Below are positions 44,641 to 56,640 of a DNA stretch of 64,000 bases, piece after piece; positions within the stretch are counted from its first letter, which is position 1, and each line of letters starts with the position of its first letter. A program made the translations under genes and the position numbers. This stretch comes from Megalopta genalis (taxonomy: Eukaryota; Arthropoda; Insecta; Hymenoptera; Halictidae), in assembly GCF_051020955.1 (NCBI RefSeq), contig NW_027476111.1, positions 620,001-684,000 on the forward strand, in the 5' to 3' direction. Under the pieces are notes generated by a model that worked only from the letters and a program-made list of their open reading frames with translations, did no database searches and was not told the DNA's origin.

Positions 44641-46903
44641 GTCTCGTTGTTCCAGGAACACGAAGGTTCTGGAAAACAGCGCACTTCGATGGGTTTCCTT
44701 CCAGCCCATGCTTGTGGAAAAACTTCTCGACGACACGTATGTTGCTCCGCATCGCAGCCGGGGTAGGGGCTACCATAACAATATCGTCAGCGAACGTCAA
44801 CGGGCGTATCTTGGCACCCCCACATCGACACCCACACATTCGTTTAATTATATTAAAAGTTGGTCCAGCACCATGTTGAACAGGAAACTGGACATGGGGT
44901 CACCTTGGTTCACACCGCGATTTATATGTATAGTGTTGGATCCGGCTCCATGGCATTCTAACAGTGTGGTTATGTTTTTGTAATTATTTTCTATGTATCC
45001 GATTGTATGTGCGTCTATGTTCTTTTCATTTAGTGCGTCGATTATTATGCTTTGGAAAAATTTGTGGATGATACGGTAAACGGTTTTGATTTTTCGCGAT
45101 TCATTATGATTATTGTTTGTAAGATAGTACTATTTGCCATTATGCCGTCAGTTCGTGTGAACCCTCTTTGTGTGTGAAATAGGCTTATTCCGTTCTCTAA
45201 GGGCGTCACTATGATTTTGTTTAGTACGCGCAAAATTTGGCTTGAGATTTGAGGACCTATTGCTTTGGGTCCATCAAGTCGCCGGTTTTCGGTAGTAATG
45301 TAGTCCTGTTCGTTCTTAGCACCGGAGGTAACATCCTCATTCCTCATATGATGTTTAATAACGCACACAGCTCCTTGCGCGGCATCTGTCTGAGGATACA
45401 TCGGTTGATTCCGTCAACACCGGGGGCGGATTGCCTCAGTTTGACAAGATGTTTGTGAATTTCTGTCGGTAATATCGGGTATGATAGATCGGTACTATTG
45501 GTGTTTTCCATTTTACGTTTCCGTGGCTTCCATCCAATATCCTTGTGTTTGAATAATTTTGAGTAATATTCTTCGAATTTTTCTATTGTAGGTGATTCTG
45601 TTATGTTAAGTGAGTTTCCAGTGATTATGTGTTCAGCCAATTGGGTTGGGTTTTTATTATATAGTTTCTGAAAACGGGCATACTCAGTAGATCTATTTTT
45701 TGCACGGTTGCCTTTTCGTGCGTTAGTGTATTTGTTATTTTTATTATTCTATTTATTCTTGCTTTTATTCTGATAACCATTTTTTCCAATTTTACAATTT
45801 TTATTTTCGGTTGTGTTTTTAGTTTTGTTAATATTTATATTGTTCTTGTTGGATTTGTTTTTCTTGATATGATTATCTTTGGTTGTATCCACTGAGTTAC
45901 TGTTTTGTGCATTATCACCGGCCTCTTCAGCGAGTGAAGCCACATACGATGGTAAGTTTTTTATATATAGATCTATTGACAGCATAATGTCGTTAGGTGG
46001 TGCATCGGACAGCACACTATCAACGATGTCCGCCATGTGGTTGTTCATCTCGTTTTTGATGCCATCCAGGAGACCGCGCACGTCATGAGGCAGAGCCGCG
46101 CTATTGGTGGTAGTCGGGGAAGGAGTAGTTTGCTGGGCATCGATGCCCCCGCGCTTGTAAGAGTCGTCGCACTTAGTGAGGTGTACCCGCGGCGTTAACG
46201 GGCAAACGTTTCGAATATTCAACGGACTCACCTCGGCGTGGGCCTCAGTATAGTATTTTTTGTACTTCTCTCTTTGTCTGAGTTTTTTAATTCCTTCGAA
46301 AGGACGGCCGGATTTTTCTGCTAGAATTTTGATAATGTCCTTGCCTAAAAATTTTGAATTCCTGGTAATTTCTATTTCATCATGTGCTATTGATTTTATT
46401 TCATCGTCTGTATACTGGGACCTCGAGGAGGCCAGCCGCTTGTTACGTAGGTCGTGGCATTGAATTTATCGACATGGGCCCTCCGTTGGTGTTGGCGATT
46501 TGCACGTTTCGCACACGTAATCACTGACCTGAGTGGGCGGTACATTACACCGCCTCATGTGTTGGGCGGCACTCGCGGCAGTACGGCCACGTAGATCCAT
46601 CCTGCAACTCGGGCAGAATGAGCCATCATCCGAATCAAAAGCCTTTTGAATAGCGTGGTCGTTATTATTACCCAGCGAGCAAATAGCTCGCTGGGCGAGG
46701 GGGTCCACCAATGCTGTCGCCACTGTTCGGGACCGACAGCTCCCAAGGCTTGTTTTACTACTTTTAGGCGCAATATGAGTTGCCGCGAAGGGCACGAGAT
46801 CGGGGGGCTGCAGATCCCGCGAGCCCATACGGCTTAAGCCAATGGATCGGCCATCTCGTGAGCTCGGACCAGGCATTGTGAATGGTCCTTTTCCCGGCAC
46901 CAC
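44641..46903 (-). pseudogene. R2 ORF, amino and RT parts (5' of the nested insertion)
   Basis: 46466-46903 encodes cysteine-histidine motifs (FCPSCRMDLRG ... HMRRC, then YVCETC). 45749-46231 is an Asn/Lys-rich linker. 45344-45640 contains SAPGVDGINRCIL, 45045-45401 the next RT block, and 44525-44839 the palm with LTFADDIVMVAPTP and ends at the insertion point (TTRLVVDI). Each piece is in a different frame or bounded by stops. The AT-rich middle and the finger arrangement differ from the other R2 copies, so it is a distinct lineage. Confidence 0.8.
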
Positions 46904-47142
46904 GTGACCTTGCCTAAGGGTCGGATGTGAGATTGGCCTTGGGTAGGGTTTCCAGACGACATGGCGAACGAAGATGTTGGGTTCGCCATGCCCTGACCCC
47001 GCTACACCATTCGGTAGAAGCTAGATTCAGTAGGACCCGGACCAGAATAGCTCTGGTCAAAATGTTCCACTTCCACCACCTTCTAGGAGATGACTCTCTT
47101 CTCGGATACTAGTACCGGCGAACTGGCCCGACACCTCAAACG

Positions 47143-47180
47143 AAGAGAGTCAGTTAATTCCGCCATTTACCCGCGCTTTT

Positions 47181-47229
<49 letters not shown>

Positions 47230-47396
47230 CGTGAACACCCGTGGGGGCCATCGCAATGCTTCGGATTCCCCTAGTCCGTGCCAGTTCTGAGCTGACCGTT
47301 GAATGGCGGCCGAAGAGGACGACCGCAACAATGGGAAACGTCACGCAAGCCTCTCAGCAAGGAAGATCCGCGGGAGGCCAAGGCACGTGACCGAGC
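47143..47396 (-). rRNA. 28S rRNA fragment upstream of the R2 target
   Basis: About 254 bases ending at the R2 5' junction. It parallels 52858-53125 but lacks an 18-base stretch near 47262 (TTGTTTTAATTAGACAG in the other copy) and has scattered changes. Similarity stops abruptly at about 47396, where unrelated sequence begins. It is a pseudogene fragment. Confidence 0.88.
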
Positions 47397-48858
47397 AAAT
47401 ACTCGCCAATTTGCTGTTTGAGGTGTATCAGCTAGCTTTTGCAACAAGGAATTTGCGTAAATACGCGGTCCTTACATTGTCGCGACCAGAAAATGGTGTT
47501 GCGAACTCTGGTATGTTCAACTTGTCACCACTTCCATACGTGAAAACGTCATTTATGGTGTTTATCCACGATTGGGGCATGTTAGCGTACTCGCCCCAGT
47601 GCTAAATTGACCAGGTATGTCTAGGGTCTCTCTCTTTAGTGCAATCTTTCTTGCATCTAAATCCGAAGATTTGACCAAAAACAACAACTCGTCTATCGAG
47701 CTATAACCCTCTAATCTCAGACTCCAGGTGTCGTCGGACTCTAGAGAATTGTTGTGGTATCGGCTCTTTCTCATAGTAGAGCGACTGGTCTATAGACCCA
47801 GTGGGTCGTTCACATAAGGCACCACCAAGTTTCATTTTCACTGAAGAGTTGTTTAGCGAATCATGCACCTTCTCATTGAGTACACGATTCAACAAAAACC
47901 TCCCTTCCCCACCAAGATCGTCCTGTGTTATACCAGCATCCTCAATATGAGTACGCTGATGAGACGATAATGCGGTAGCTCTCGACCATCCGAGGAGATT
48001 GACAGTTGGTAATCCCGAGTGCGGTTGTTGCTCTGGGACTGTAGGCTTTGCCCCCTGAGCTCGCCCCTCAGGCACCGCAACTCGCGGTCTAATGTCCTCA
48101 GGGATATCCCAATCTCTACTTCCACCTTGTATGGTGTACTTAAAATCGAATTTAACCGCTTCGGCTAGGATTCGTGGAGCAGGATAAGACATGTACATCC
48201 AATGGCTATTTTCATCTGTGGTATCAAAGTCTCCATTGATATTCGGCCATGCAGGAAGTTCCAGTCGAAAGTGCTAAGGAGATAATGCAATGCTACGGAG
48301 ATACGCATCTATGGATGGCGGTGTTGTATAGGCTTGTCCTTTGATATACGTGAGCAATATATGCCCATCGTGAGCTGCAGAACCGCGTAAATCGCGTATC
48401 AGAGCATAGCGAGCATAGAGATGTATACACATCACGTATCGGAATGCCGATCTTGATACCACCACACCAAAGCGTTTGTCTGTTGCTGCTCTGAGATCAT
48501 ATTCACGATCAACGAGGGGTATGAACGATTCGTTCGTTACTGTGAAGTCACGTTTCGCTCGCTATTTTGTTAACCCCACGAAATCATCGCAGTCAATTTC
48601 ATCGAACATGGGATCATTTCTTAACGGTGTCGGTGTTGAGCTAGGTCGGACGTGTTCGGTAAGGCGCTTCCCGTTCTTCATAGGCCTGGACAGCGGTGAT
48701 GCAACAATCCGTTTAAGACCGACTTTCTCCTGACGATATTTTGAAGGAGCCTTTTTGATTTGAGCCCCTCCAAATGTTAGTTTTCGCTCCGGTTTGGGTG
48801 ATGTTTCCAGAGTTGTGAGCTCTGCACCATAGTTTCGCACTCTAACGACTTTGTCCAT
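47397..48858 (-). pseudogene. Unrecognised interrupted coding region; candidate endogenous viral element
   Basis: Minus-strand open pieces at 48562-48858 (98 codons, basic, starting MDKVVRVRNYG), 48274-48465 (63), 47701-48198 (165) and a short stretch near 47500-47610 follow one another with stops between, as expected of one long gene broken by stops and frameshifts. Codon use and composition differ from the flanking GC-rich R1 and R2 sequence, and no retroelement motif appears. A viral capsid or nucleoprotein copied into the genome is a guess from its isolation and general character; I cannot name a family. It sits between a 28S fragment and an R2 fragment. Confidence 0.35.
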
Positions 48859-49508
48859 TGCTTGCTAAGCGATTCCCTAAATAATAATTATTACTATTTT
48901 GGGGATATACATCGCACCCTAGCGGATCAAGGCCGCGGAAATACTCCAGAAAATCCCGATCGCTCACTTGAACCTCTCCGGCGAGATCGGGCGTCTCAGC
49001 CACCGGCTGCAGTGTGTCCTGCTGAATGCGGCCAATGTGCTGCACCACGAGCGCTCGGTAGTCCTTGCGCTTCCGAGCACCCTTAGTGGCGTCTAGCGAC
49101 CTGCCAGGCAGGAACCCAATGAGCGCCTGATTGATGAACCGAGCACTGGCGCTGCGCGGTTCACATCATCTGACCAATCAGGGTGAGCGGACCTCAAATG
49201 AACGCCTCTACCGATCTTGGTGGCAAAGGATCGATCGCAGCCTGGGTACGAACAGGGAAAGTCGACTGGCCGGGAAGGGGGACTTCCAAGGCTCGGTCCC
49301 GGAAGGGGGGAAGTTGTTGGCTTAGGGGAGACAGAGGCCGTCCCTCTACGTGTTTCCATCTGAGGCAATTTTTTATTTCTCGGGCCAACAATTTGGCGTT
49401 ACCCGGCGAGAACCTATGGGAGATGGGGAAGACTTGGACGGGAGAGGCTAATGGACCTAACAAGAGGACTATATTGCGCATCATCGTCCCCGTAAATATA
49501 TTTCTTTT
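48859..49508 (-). mobile_element. R2 amino-terminal fragment
   Basis: 49093-49368 encodes FPCSYPGCDRSFATKIGRGVH, the R2-type C2H2 finger with all four ligands, after a Pro/Ser-rich start. A frameshift moves the following linker (FLPGRSLDATKGARKRKDYRALVV, then VAETPDLAGEV) to 48842-49048. The fragment ends abruptly near 48860. It lies directly downstream of the 3' end of the next R2 and is a different copy from it. Confidence 0.75.
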
Positions 49509-52500
49509 TTAAAGAGCGGAAATGCTTTTAGGCACACCGGCTAGATGTTGGTCGCCGGCAGTGTGGGACTCATGATCTTGTAATGCCCACTAAAACCCCT
49601 CTCTTATTGTGCCTGAGACTGCAGGCAGCACAGGATAAGTCTGCAGGCGGACCAAAGCCCTACAGCCAAGAGCGCCGTCTCGTCGTGGTCCTGCGATAAA
49701 ATACACTTAGCGCATATATTGCGCCCACAAGCACTCTCGTGGACATGATTTTCGCGTCCGATGACTTGAGCAGACCAAGTCGGATCAGATGCTCGTAGGA
49801 CTCCTTGCTCCATATGCCTCTAGATGATAGTGTTAAGGAGGTGAATGTCACCGCCTCGGCGGCATATCTGGTCTTAATGTCCGCCTCGAGAACCTTATAC
49901 TTATCAATTTTTGCCTGATGAACTCGATCGAGCTCAACCCGTTCGCCAACTACTTGGGCATCGATGAGAATGGCCCTTTGATCCTTAGTAAGGATGGCAT
50001 CGGGTTTGAGGAGGCCGCTTGGTGTTTTAAATTTAGGTTCTTGATCGATAAGTACGTTTCAAACGGGCGTCGTGTGTTCGATGACATTGCTGCAAGACAT
50101 GCTGAAGAGTTTCAGCAGCCCCGCAGCCCGCACAACAGTGGCGGTCACGGACCCGACTCCTAGCCATTCTTGTTCTTAATGGAACGGCGTTGATCCGGAC
50201 TTTATTCATTTGAATAAAGTCCCGTCCGGATACAAGGAGAGTCAGGTCCGTGAGCCAATCATGTTGTCGCACCACACTACGCGATTGTATGAGAGGCTGG
50301 CCGTCGTTGGATCCATGCAGCAGCGTTGCGAAGCGTTCTTTACATGCGACCAATGAGGCTATAACAAGCCCATGATCGCTTAAACGCAGTTGGGCGCGTT
50401 TTATCTCCAGCTCGACAAACCGTCGCACCACCCCAGGCACCTCTTCACCCTCAAGGACCTTGAGGGCCCTCAAGCGATTGAAGCGCTGGAGAGAAATAAT
50501 CCAACGCAAAGATGGAATAGAGAGACCGTCATTCCTCACGTCAGCATGGAAATGCGCGTTTGGTACATCGTGCGGCAAATCCAACCACTTTCTAGCCGCT
50601 CCTTGTATCGTGGCGTCCAGCTTGTTGAGCAAACTGATGTTCGTCGATCCCAGCACTAACAGATGATATAAGGCCGGAAGCACCACTGTTCTAAGGGTGA
50701 ACAGTCGCTGTTGTGGCTTAAGAAGTGCCGTCGTTAAGACTCTAATGTCTTCTTTAACCCGATCGAGTGGGTTACTCATTAGATGGCCCTCAGGTATAAA
50801 TGGAACACCCAGATACTTCCATTCATCTGATCGTTTGAGTTCTGGGATTGGACGCCCAAGGCAGCGGAATGATTGGGCCTTATCGAGATAGATTTCTTCT
50901 GCTTTGGGACAGTCTTAAGCGACACCGTAAAACACTTCGACAAGTTCACGCGAAGACCGCACTCCTGCAAGTAGGTTGCAGAAGCGTCGAGCAATTGCTG
51001 GAGACCATTAGGTGACAATGCAAAGAGAACCAGATCGTCCGCGTACCCCATTGCATTTATAGTGGAGTTGCCAACTCGGACTGGAGAAGAGTCGATCGAT
51101 CACGAGATTGAAAATGATCGGCGACAGTAGGTCTCCCTGCTTCACACCACAAGTGGGATGAATCATATGGGATTCCCAATCTCCACAATGGAGCCGCGTA
51201 GACGATCGTTCGTAGGTCCCAGCAATATACTCGACCATTAAGCTAGGAACCCCCGCTGATCGGAGGGCATCCATAATGGTCTGGTGCGTGACGGAGTCGA
51301 AGGCCCTGGCCACGTCCAGGGATGCCATAAACAATGGCTGATGGTGCTGCCTGGAGAATTGGAGGATGAAATCCATCATGAAGATGTTCTCCGTGCACCC
51401 ATCAATCGGTTTGAAGGCCTTCTGCCGTGGATCCAGTCGAATGTGTTTAGACATCCGACTGGCCAGGATCTTATGAAATGACCTTGCGATGGTAGAAGAG
51501 ACCGTGATGGGCCTAAAATCTCCAGGTTCCGAAGCTCCGTCCGTCTTCAGTATTAGTTGTTGAAAAGTCGTGTCCAAATACCGATCGGAGCACTTCGGAA
51601 CTGCTTGGCAGTGAGACCACCCGGACCGGGCATCGTAACCATTGGAGGCAAAGCTGCCTTTACCTCATCTGTGGTAATTGGCGTCCATAATTCCTTCCGA
51701 GTCTCGTCCCTGGACGCAACACCGGACGTCGTCGTGTCCCGAGAAGTCATAACCTTTTCCCAGAAAGGGACTATGATCTCCGCAGATGGTGCAGAGGACG
51801 TTCGTTTGTCCCTCAGCAGATCGCGCATGCACGATGTCAGGTTGCGCTTCCATGCTGTTTGTACCCTTACGTACTCGGCCCTACACAGTTTTCGGCGAGA
51901 CTGAGGTTTTTCGACCACTGGCATCCTGCGCGTGGAGACCCTCCGAGGAGTCAGGAAGGTCTCTCGAAGATAAATGGAAGTTTCCTCAAAAAGCTGCTAC
52001 TTGTTCCAGATGTTTAGGGAGTCAACAATTTTGACCAAAGATTTGGAATTGAATTCGCGGTTCGCACAGGATGGTAGCCGTTGCAGATATTCGGCGACCG
52101 TGGCCCGAGTCGTCTCATATGAGGTATCATTCGGGGCCTCCTCCACAGGGCGTGACTCCGAGCTGTGCTCGGCTAGGGACGATGAAGCACTTACTAAAGG
52201 CGGAGGAGCGGTTTCAGCTTCCGCGGGGCGAGTCTCAGAGAGAAAGCGCTCTACCATCGCCTTGTGCTCCATTCTCCGCCTCTGTCCCTTAATTCCCTCG
52301 AGCGTTCTGTCAGGAATAACCTTTAGAAGCACTTGGTTTGTAAATTCCACGCCCTGCAGAGTCAGTCGCGCCTCCTGCCTTGCGAGGATTGCCGAGTCTT
52401 CCGGGGCCAGCGTGCCTTCGTTCTTGTTGTGTCCTGACGGGCATCGTACCAGTCCTTGTGACTGCGCTGGTGATGAACCCCACGGCCGATCTTAGATATA

Positions 52501-52857
52501 AATTGCCGACCGCATCCGGGGAACTCACATACGAAACCGTCGCCCACAGGTTGCGCAGAGCCTGACCTGCCTCCAGAAACTGGTGCGGCTTCGCCAGTGG
52601 ACGAGCTGCTGTGATGACCACCGAACATGGGTGTGTCATCCATCCAAGTCTTTTTAATCGTTTTCGGGCCAGCTGAATTGAGACAAGCAGGGGACCCAAC
52701 CCTACTGGCCATTTACGTAGAGACAGCTCTTAGCTTCCCTCCAAAAGAGGTACTGGCGGCGAGACCCACGAAAAGGGGGCTGCTTGCTAAACTATGATCA
52801 CCAAAGTTGGTCTCGGATACCAGTACCGACAAGCCGGCCCGACACCTCAAGCGACCG
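49509..52857 (-). mobile_element. R2 element at the 28S site, nearly full length
   Basis: The 5' end joins the 28S sequence GACTCTCTTAAGG (52858-52870, minus strand) exactly at the R2 site. About 3.35 kb, with zinc finger, RT, CCHC and endonuclease all recognisable, then a 3' UTR to about 49509. The 3' junction is not to 28S but to another R2 fragment, so the downstream half of this 28S gene was lost. The coding sequence carries several frameshifts. Confidence 0.9.
49604..52712 (-). pseudogene. R2 ORF (zinc finger, RT, endonuclease), frameshifted
   Basis: Pieces in order: 52362-52712 with FVCEFPGCGRQFISKIGRGVH; 51997-52350 linker (EGIKGQRRRMEHKAMVERF); 51553-51924 (PGPGGLTAKQF); 51008-51577 with RPITVSSTIARSFHKIL, SLDVARAFDSVTHQ and GVKQGDLLSPIIF; 50779-51051 starting MGYADDLVLFA; 50033-50779 thumb plus CAGCGAAETLQHVLQQC; then about 49660-50030 with KPDAILTKDQRAILIDAQV, the PD...D of the restriction-like endonuclease. 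All catalytic blocks survive, but at least five frame changes or stops separate them. Confidence 0.9.
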
Positions 52858-52895
<38 letters not shown>

Positions 52896-52901
52896 ACTTT
52901 T

Positions 52902-52950
<49 letters not shown>

Positions 52951-52974
52951 CGTCAACACCCGTGGGGGCCATCG

Positions 52975-53008
<34 letters not shown>

Positions 53009-54030
53009 CTAGTCCGTGCCAGTTCTGAGCTGAGCGTTGAATGGCGGCCGAAGAGGACGACCGCACCGATGGGAAACGCCACGGAAGCCTCGCAGCAAGG
53101 AAGATTCGCGGGAGGCCAAGGCACGGGACCAAGCTCGGATCCCAGCCACGAGAGCCGTTCACCTCGCCCAGACCCGGCACGTCAGCCAGACCCGCTTCCC
53201 GACCAAACCCGACACGCCCCGCTCCTCAGAGCCAATCCTTATCCCGAAGTTACGGATCCAATTTGCCGACTTCCCTTACCTACATTAATCTATCGACTAG
53301 AGGCTCTTTACCTTGGAGACCTGTTGCGGATATGAGTATGAACCGGCGCGACACCTCCACGTGGCCCTCTCCTGGATTTTCAAGGTCCGAGGGGATGATC
53401 CGGACACCGCCGCAACTGCTGTGCTCTTCGCGTTCCAAACCTTATCTCCCTGCTAGAGGTTTCCAGGGAACTCGAACGCTTATACAGAAAAAAAACTCTC
53501 CCCGGATCTCCCGACGGCGTCTCCAGGTCATTTTGGGTTACCCCGACGAACACTCTTACGAGGGCCCGAATGGTATGCGGTTCCGCTGCCGGGTTCCAGA
53601 ATAGAAACCGGATTCCCTTTCGCCCAATGGGTGTTTTTTATGTATTTGTATAATATGCTGCGATTTATATAATAAAATAAGCTGCGTTTTTGTGTTTAGT
53701 CATAGTTACGTCTTAGGACACCTCATCTACATAAGATTTCTCTTAGGGCTTAGGTTCGACTGACTCGTGTGCAACGGCTGTTCACATGAAACCCTTCTCC
53801 ACGTCAGTCCTCTAGGGCCTCGCTGGAGTATTTGCTACTACCACCAAGATCTGCGTCGACGGTGGCTCCAGGCAGGCTCACGCCCAGACCCTTCTGCGCA
53901 CACCGTCGCGACTCTCCTACTCGTCAGAGCTTCATAGAGGACATAAAATCGAAATTTTTGCCCCGCTTCACATACCACTGACGGTGGAATATAGGCGCGA
54001 CGCTTCAGCGTCATTCATTTTCAGGGCTAG

Positions 54031-54068
<38 letters not shown>

Positions 54069-55155
54069 ATTCCGACTTTCAATACCACCTTCCTGCTGTC
54101 TTAAATAACCAACGCCTTTCATGGTATCCCATAAGCGTCGACTTAGGCGCCTTAACTCTACGTTTAGTTCATCCCACAGCGCCAGTTCTGCTTACCAAAA
54201 ATGGCCCACTTGGCACTCTGATCCACATTTTTCTCTTTATATATGCCATAATAATAATAATAATAATAATAATAAATTTTCTCTCTTGGCTTCATAATTC
54301 AAGCAAGCCAAAGTTCTCACCCATTTAAAGTTTGAGAATAGGTTGAGGTCGTTTCGGCCCCAAGGCCTTCAATCATTCGCTTTATCAGATGAGACTCGCA
54401 AACGTCCATTGAAAAGAACGAGCGAGTGCCAGCTATCCTGAGGGTAACTTCGGAGGGAACCAGTTACTAGATGGTTCGATTAGTCTTTCGCCCCTATACC
54501 CAGTTCCGACGATCGATTTGCACGTCAGAATCGCTACGGACCTCCATCAGGGTTTCCCCTGGCTTCGTCCTGATCAGACATAGTTCACCATCTTTCGGGT
54601 CCCAACGTGTACGCCCTGGGTGCGCCTCTTCTCGCTATGACAACGAGACGCCCCGGGAGTGCGAGGCCGCATCGTGACGCGGCCCATCCTCCCTCGGTCG
54701 ACGCAAAGGTCAACTTTCACTTTCATTATGCCTTTAGGTTTAATCGAGTCCCAATGACTCGCGCACATGTTAGAATCCTTGGTCCGTGTTTCAAGACTGG
54801 TCCTGAAGGTACCCAAAGCAGTAGCGTCGCTGACCGGTAATGTGATTCAAAACGGTTCGCCAGTTCGAGCACCGCCTGCCAACTGCTGGCTAGGCCCGGA
54901 GCCGGCACCAGGTACGTACCATCCGTGTAATTACTAACCGAGCTAGCGGCGGGCCTGAACGCAAATACATTCGAAAATGGAGCAAGTTGCGGCCCAATAC
55001 CGTAAATAGTGTACCGTCACGCAGCCGGCCGGGCGATCGAGCGTCTGTGGTGTACGCACGGAGGCGACGCCGGCAGTCAACAACTCGTGCCGTAGACCAA
55101 CACGCAACGGGTCGCGACATTCTACAAGGGGAGAAGTGCACGACTACGTTGCCGG
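52858..55155 (-). rRNA. 28S rRNA, 5' portion from D2 to the R2 site
   Basis: About 2.3 kb of large-subunit rRNA on the minus strand. It starts in the D2 expansion (near 55155, GGCAACGTAGTCGTGCAC), passes D3 (GAAACACGGACCAAGG near 54780) and the conserved core (TTGAGAATAGG, 54330), an AT-rich D7-type expansion (53640-53700), and ends GACTCTCTTAAGG at 52858. An (AAT)n run lies in an expansion at 54248-54274. The 5' end of the gene is absent. It looks less decayed than the other fragments; the R2 insertion would block its function anyway. Confidence 0.92.
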
Positions 55156-55299
55156 AATATATATATATATGTGTTCAAATATCTTGGACGTTGCGAGGGA
55201 TTGCAAGGACGGCATGCTCGCGATGGATATTGCAAACGAACAAACTTCCATAACGATTCGCGACTGAATAGCGAATTTAGCGAAAGAAAATTCAATAAG

Positions 55300-56345
55300 A
55301 TGAGAAAACTGACACCGTGGGAAGATAACGCGTCCGAGAGTCATCCGGGATTCGAAACCGCAAATTTGAGAAAAAGCCTTAACCCCCTTTGCTCCGCGGT
55401 TCGGCATTCTCATCGCCGCTGTTTCAGCGCGATAAGAAAACGCAGCATAATTAAATTTCAATAAGACGAGAAGACCGCTGTAGAAAAAACGTATGCAGAG
55501 TTGTTACAAAATGCTGCGGAAGAGAGAAACCGATGCGTCTACCCTCCCTCTCACGCCCCAAAACATCTCCTACAATGTAAAAATGCAACCGGCGATGGCA
55601 TATCGCGGTATCTTAGATATACAGTTTACATTACCGTCGGTACGCGCTGACGGAACCGGGCGGAAACGTAAGCTAATATTTTCGAATCTCGATCCAAAAT
55701 AAACTATAGATTATTTTTTGTCCGAGACTAAAGTTTCTTTTTTTCAACAACCTATTGGGATTATGGCTTGGATTCTTTCTCAAATAAATATGTTATTAAA
55801 TCTTTTACTTTTATCCCTCTCTATCTCTCTCAAAAATGCGCGCGCGATAAGAAAACTCTAGATAGTTAAATTTCGACGAATCTACCCCTCTATCTCAATC
55901 CAAACGAAATGTGAAACCACGCGTCGTTCATAGCGGACCGTACGGAAGAGAGAGAAACCGTTGCGATGCGTCTACATCTCTCTCTCACACTACAAAAAAC
56001 CACGTTTCGTCGATGACGAAAAACGATCGAGCGGTAGAGAGAAACCGATGCGATGTGTCTATCCCTCCCTCTCACCCCAAAACATCTCCTACAATGTAAA
56101 ATTGCAAGCGCGATAAAAAACACTGCATTATTAAATTTCAATAAGACGAGAAGACCGCTTTAAAAAACGTGTCCAAACTCGTTACAGATGCTGTTGAAGA
56201 GAGAGAGAGAGAGAGAGAGAGAAACCGTTGCGATGCGACTACCCCTCTCTCTCTCTCACTCCAAAACATCTCCTACTATGTGAAAATGCAAGCGCGATAT
56301 AAAACGCTGCATAATTAAATTCAATAAGAACAGAAGACCGGTAGA
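55300..56345 (+). repeat. Degenerate tandem repeats with GA runs
   Basis: Units near 55440-55595, 55915-56000, 56010-56110 and 56125-56345 share TTCAATAAGACGAGAAGACC, AGAGAGAAACCGATGCGATG and CCAAAACATCTCCTAC in that order. A (GA)n run fills part of one unit at 56198-56221. 55156-55299 upstream has only an AT run and nothing recognisable. Confidence 0.7.
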
Positions 56346-56640
56346 TAAGCAACTATCGATAACGCGTACGAAATGCAAAACCACGAGACTCCCCCCACTA
56401 CGGAGCTCGCCGCGGCACTTCCCCCTCCATACCTACCTGCGCTCAAGGCCACACTTCCCCCTCCATATCCACCAGCGCTCGTCGCGGCAGGATTCCCCTC
56501 TCTTGCCCCGCGGTTCGACTTACCCCTCGAGCACCGTGCCACGGTTGGACTCCCCCCTCTTGCCCCGCGGTTCGACCTACCCCTCGAGCACAGTGGCTTA
56601 GAACGTTACTAGCATACCTACTCATGTTAGAAAATATTTA
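56346..56640. other. Short CT-rich repeat region
   Basis: Several near-repeats of CCCCTC..GCCCCGCGGTTCGA and CTTCCCCCTCCAT.CC.CC lie in 56400-56590. Open frames here are proline-rich by-products of the repetition. Confidence 0.4.

Larger units (their letters stand above)
38252..47142 (-). mobile_element. R2 element at the 28S site, interrupted by a family A element
   Basis: The 3' end abuts TAGCCAAATGCC of 28S at 38251, and the 5' end abuts the upstream 28S (AAGAGAGTC at 47143), placing it at the standard R2 site. Excluding the nested element (38979-44624 plus one target copy) it is about 3.2 kb. The 5' leader shares GAGGTGTCGGGCC with the other R2 at 52857. The coding sequence is frameshifted and its endonuclease end is deleted. 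Confidence 0.9.

Noticed and set aside
53037..53604. 187-codon plus-strand frame
   Set aside because: Lies wholly within 28S rRNA on the opposite strand; chance open frame.
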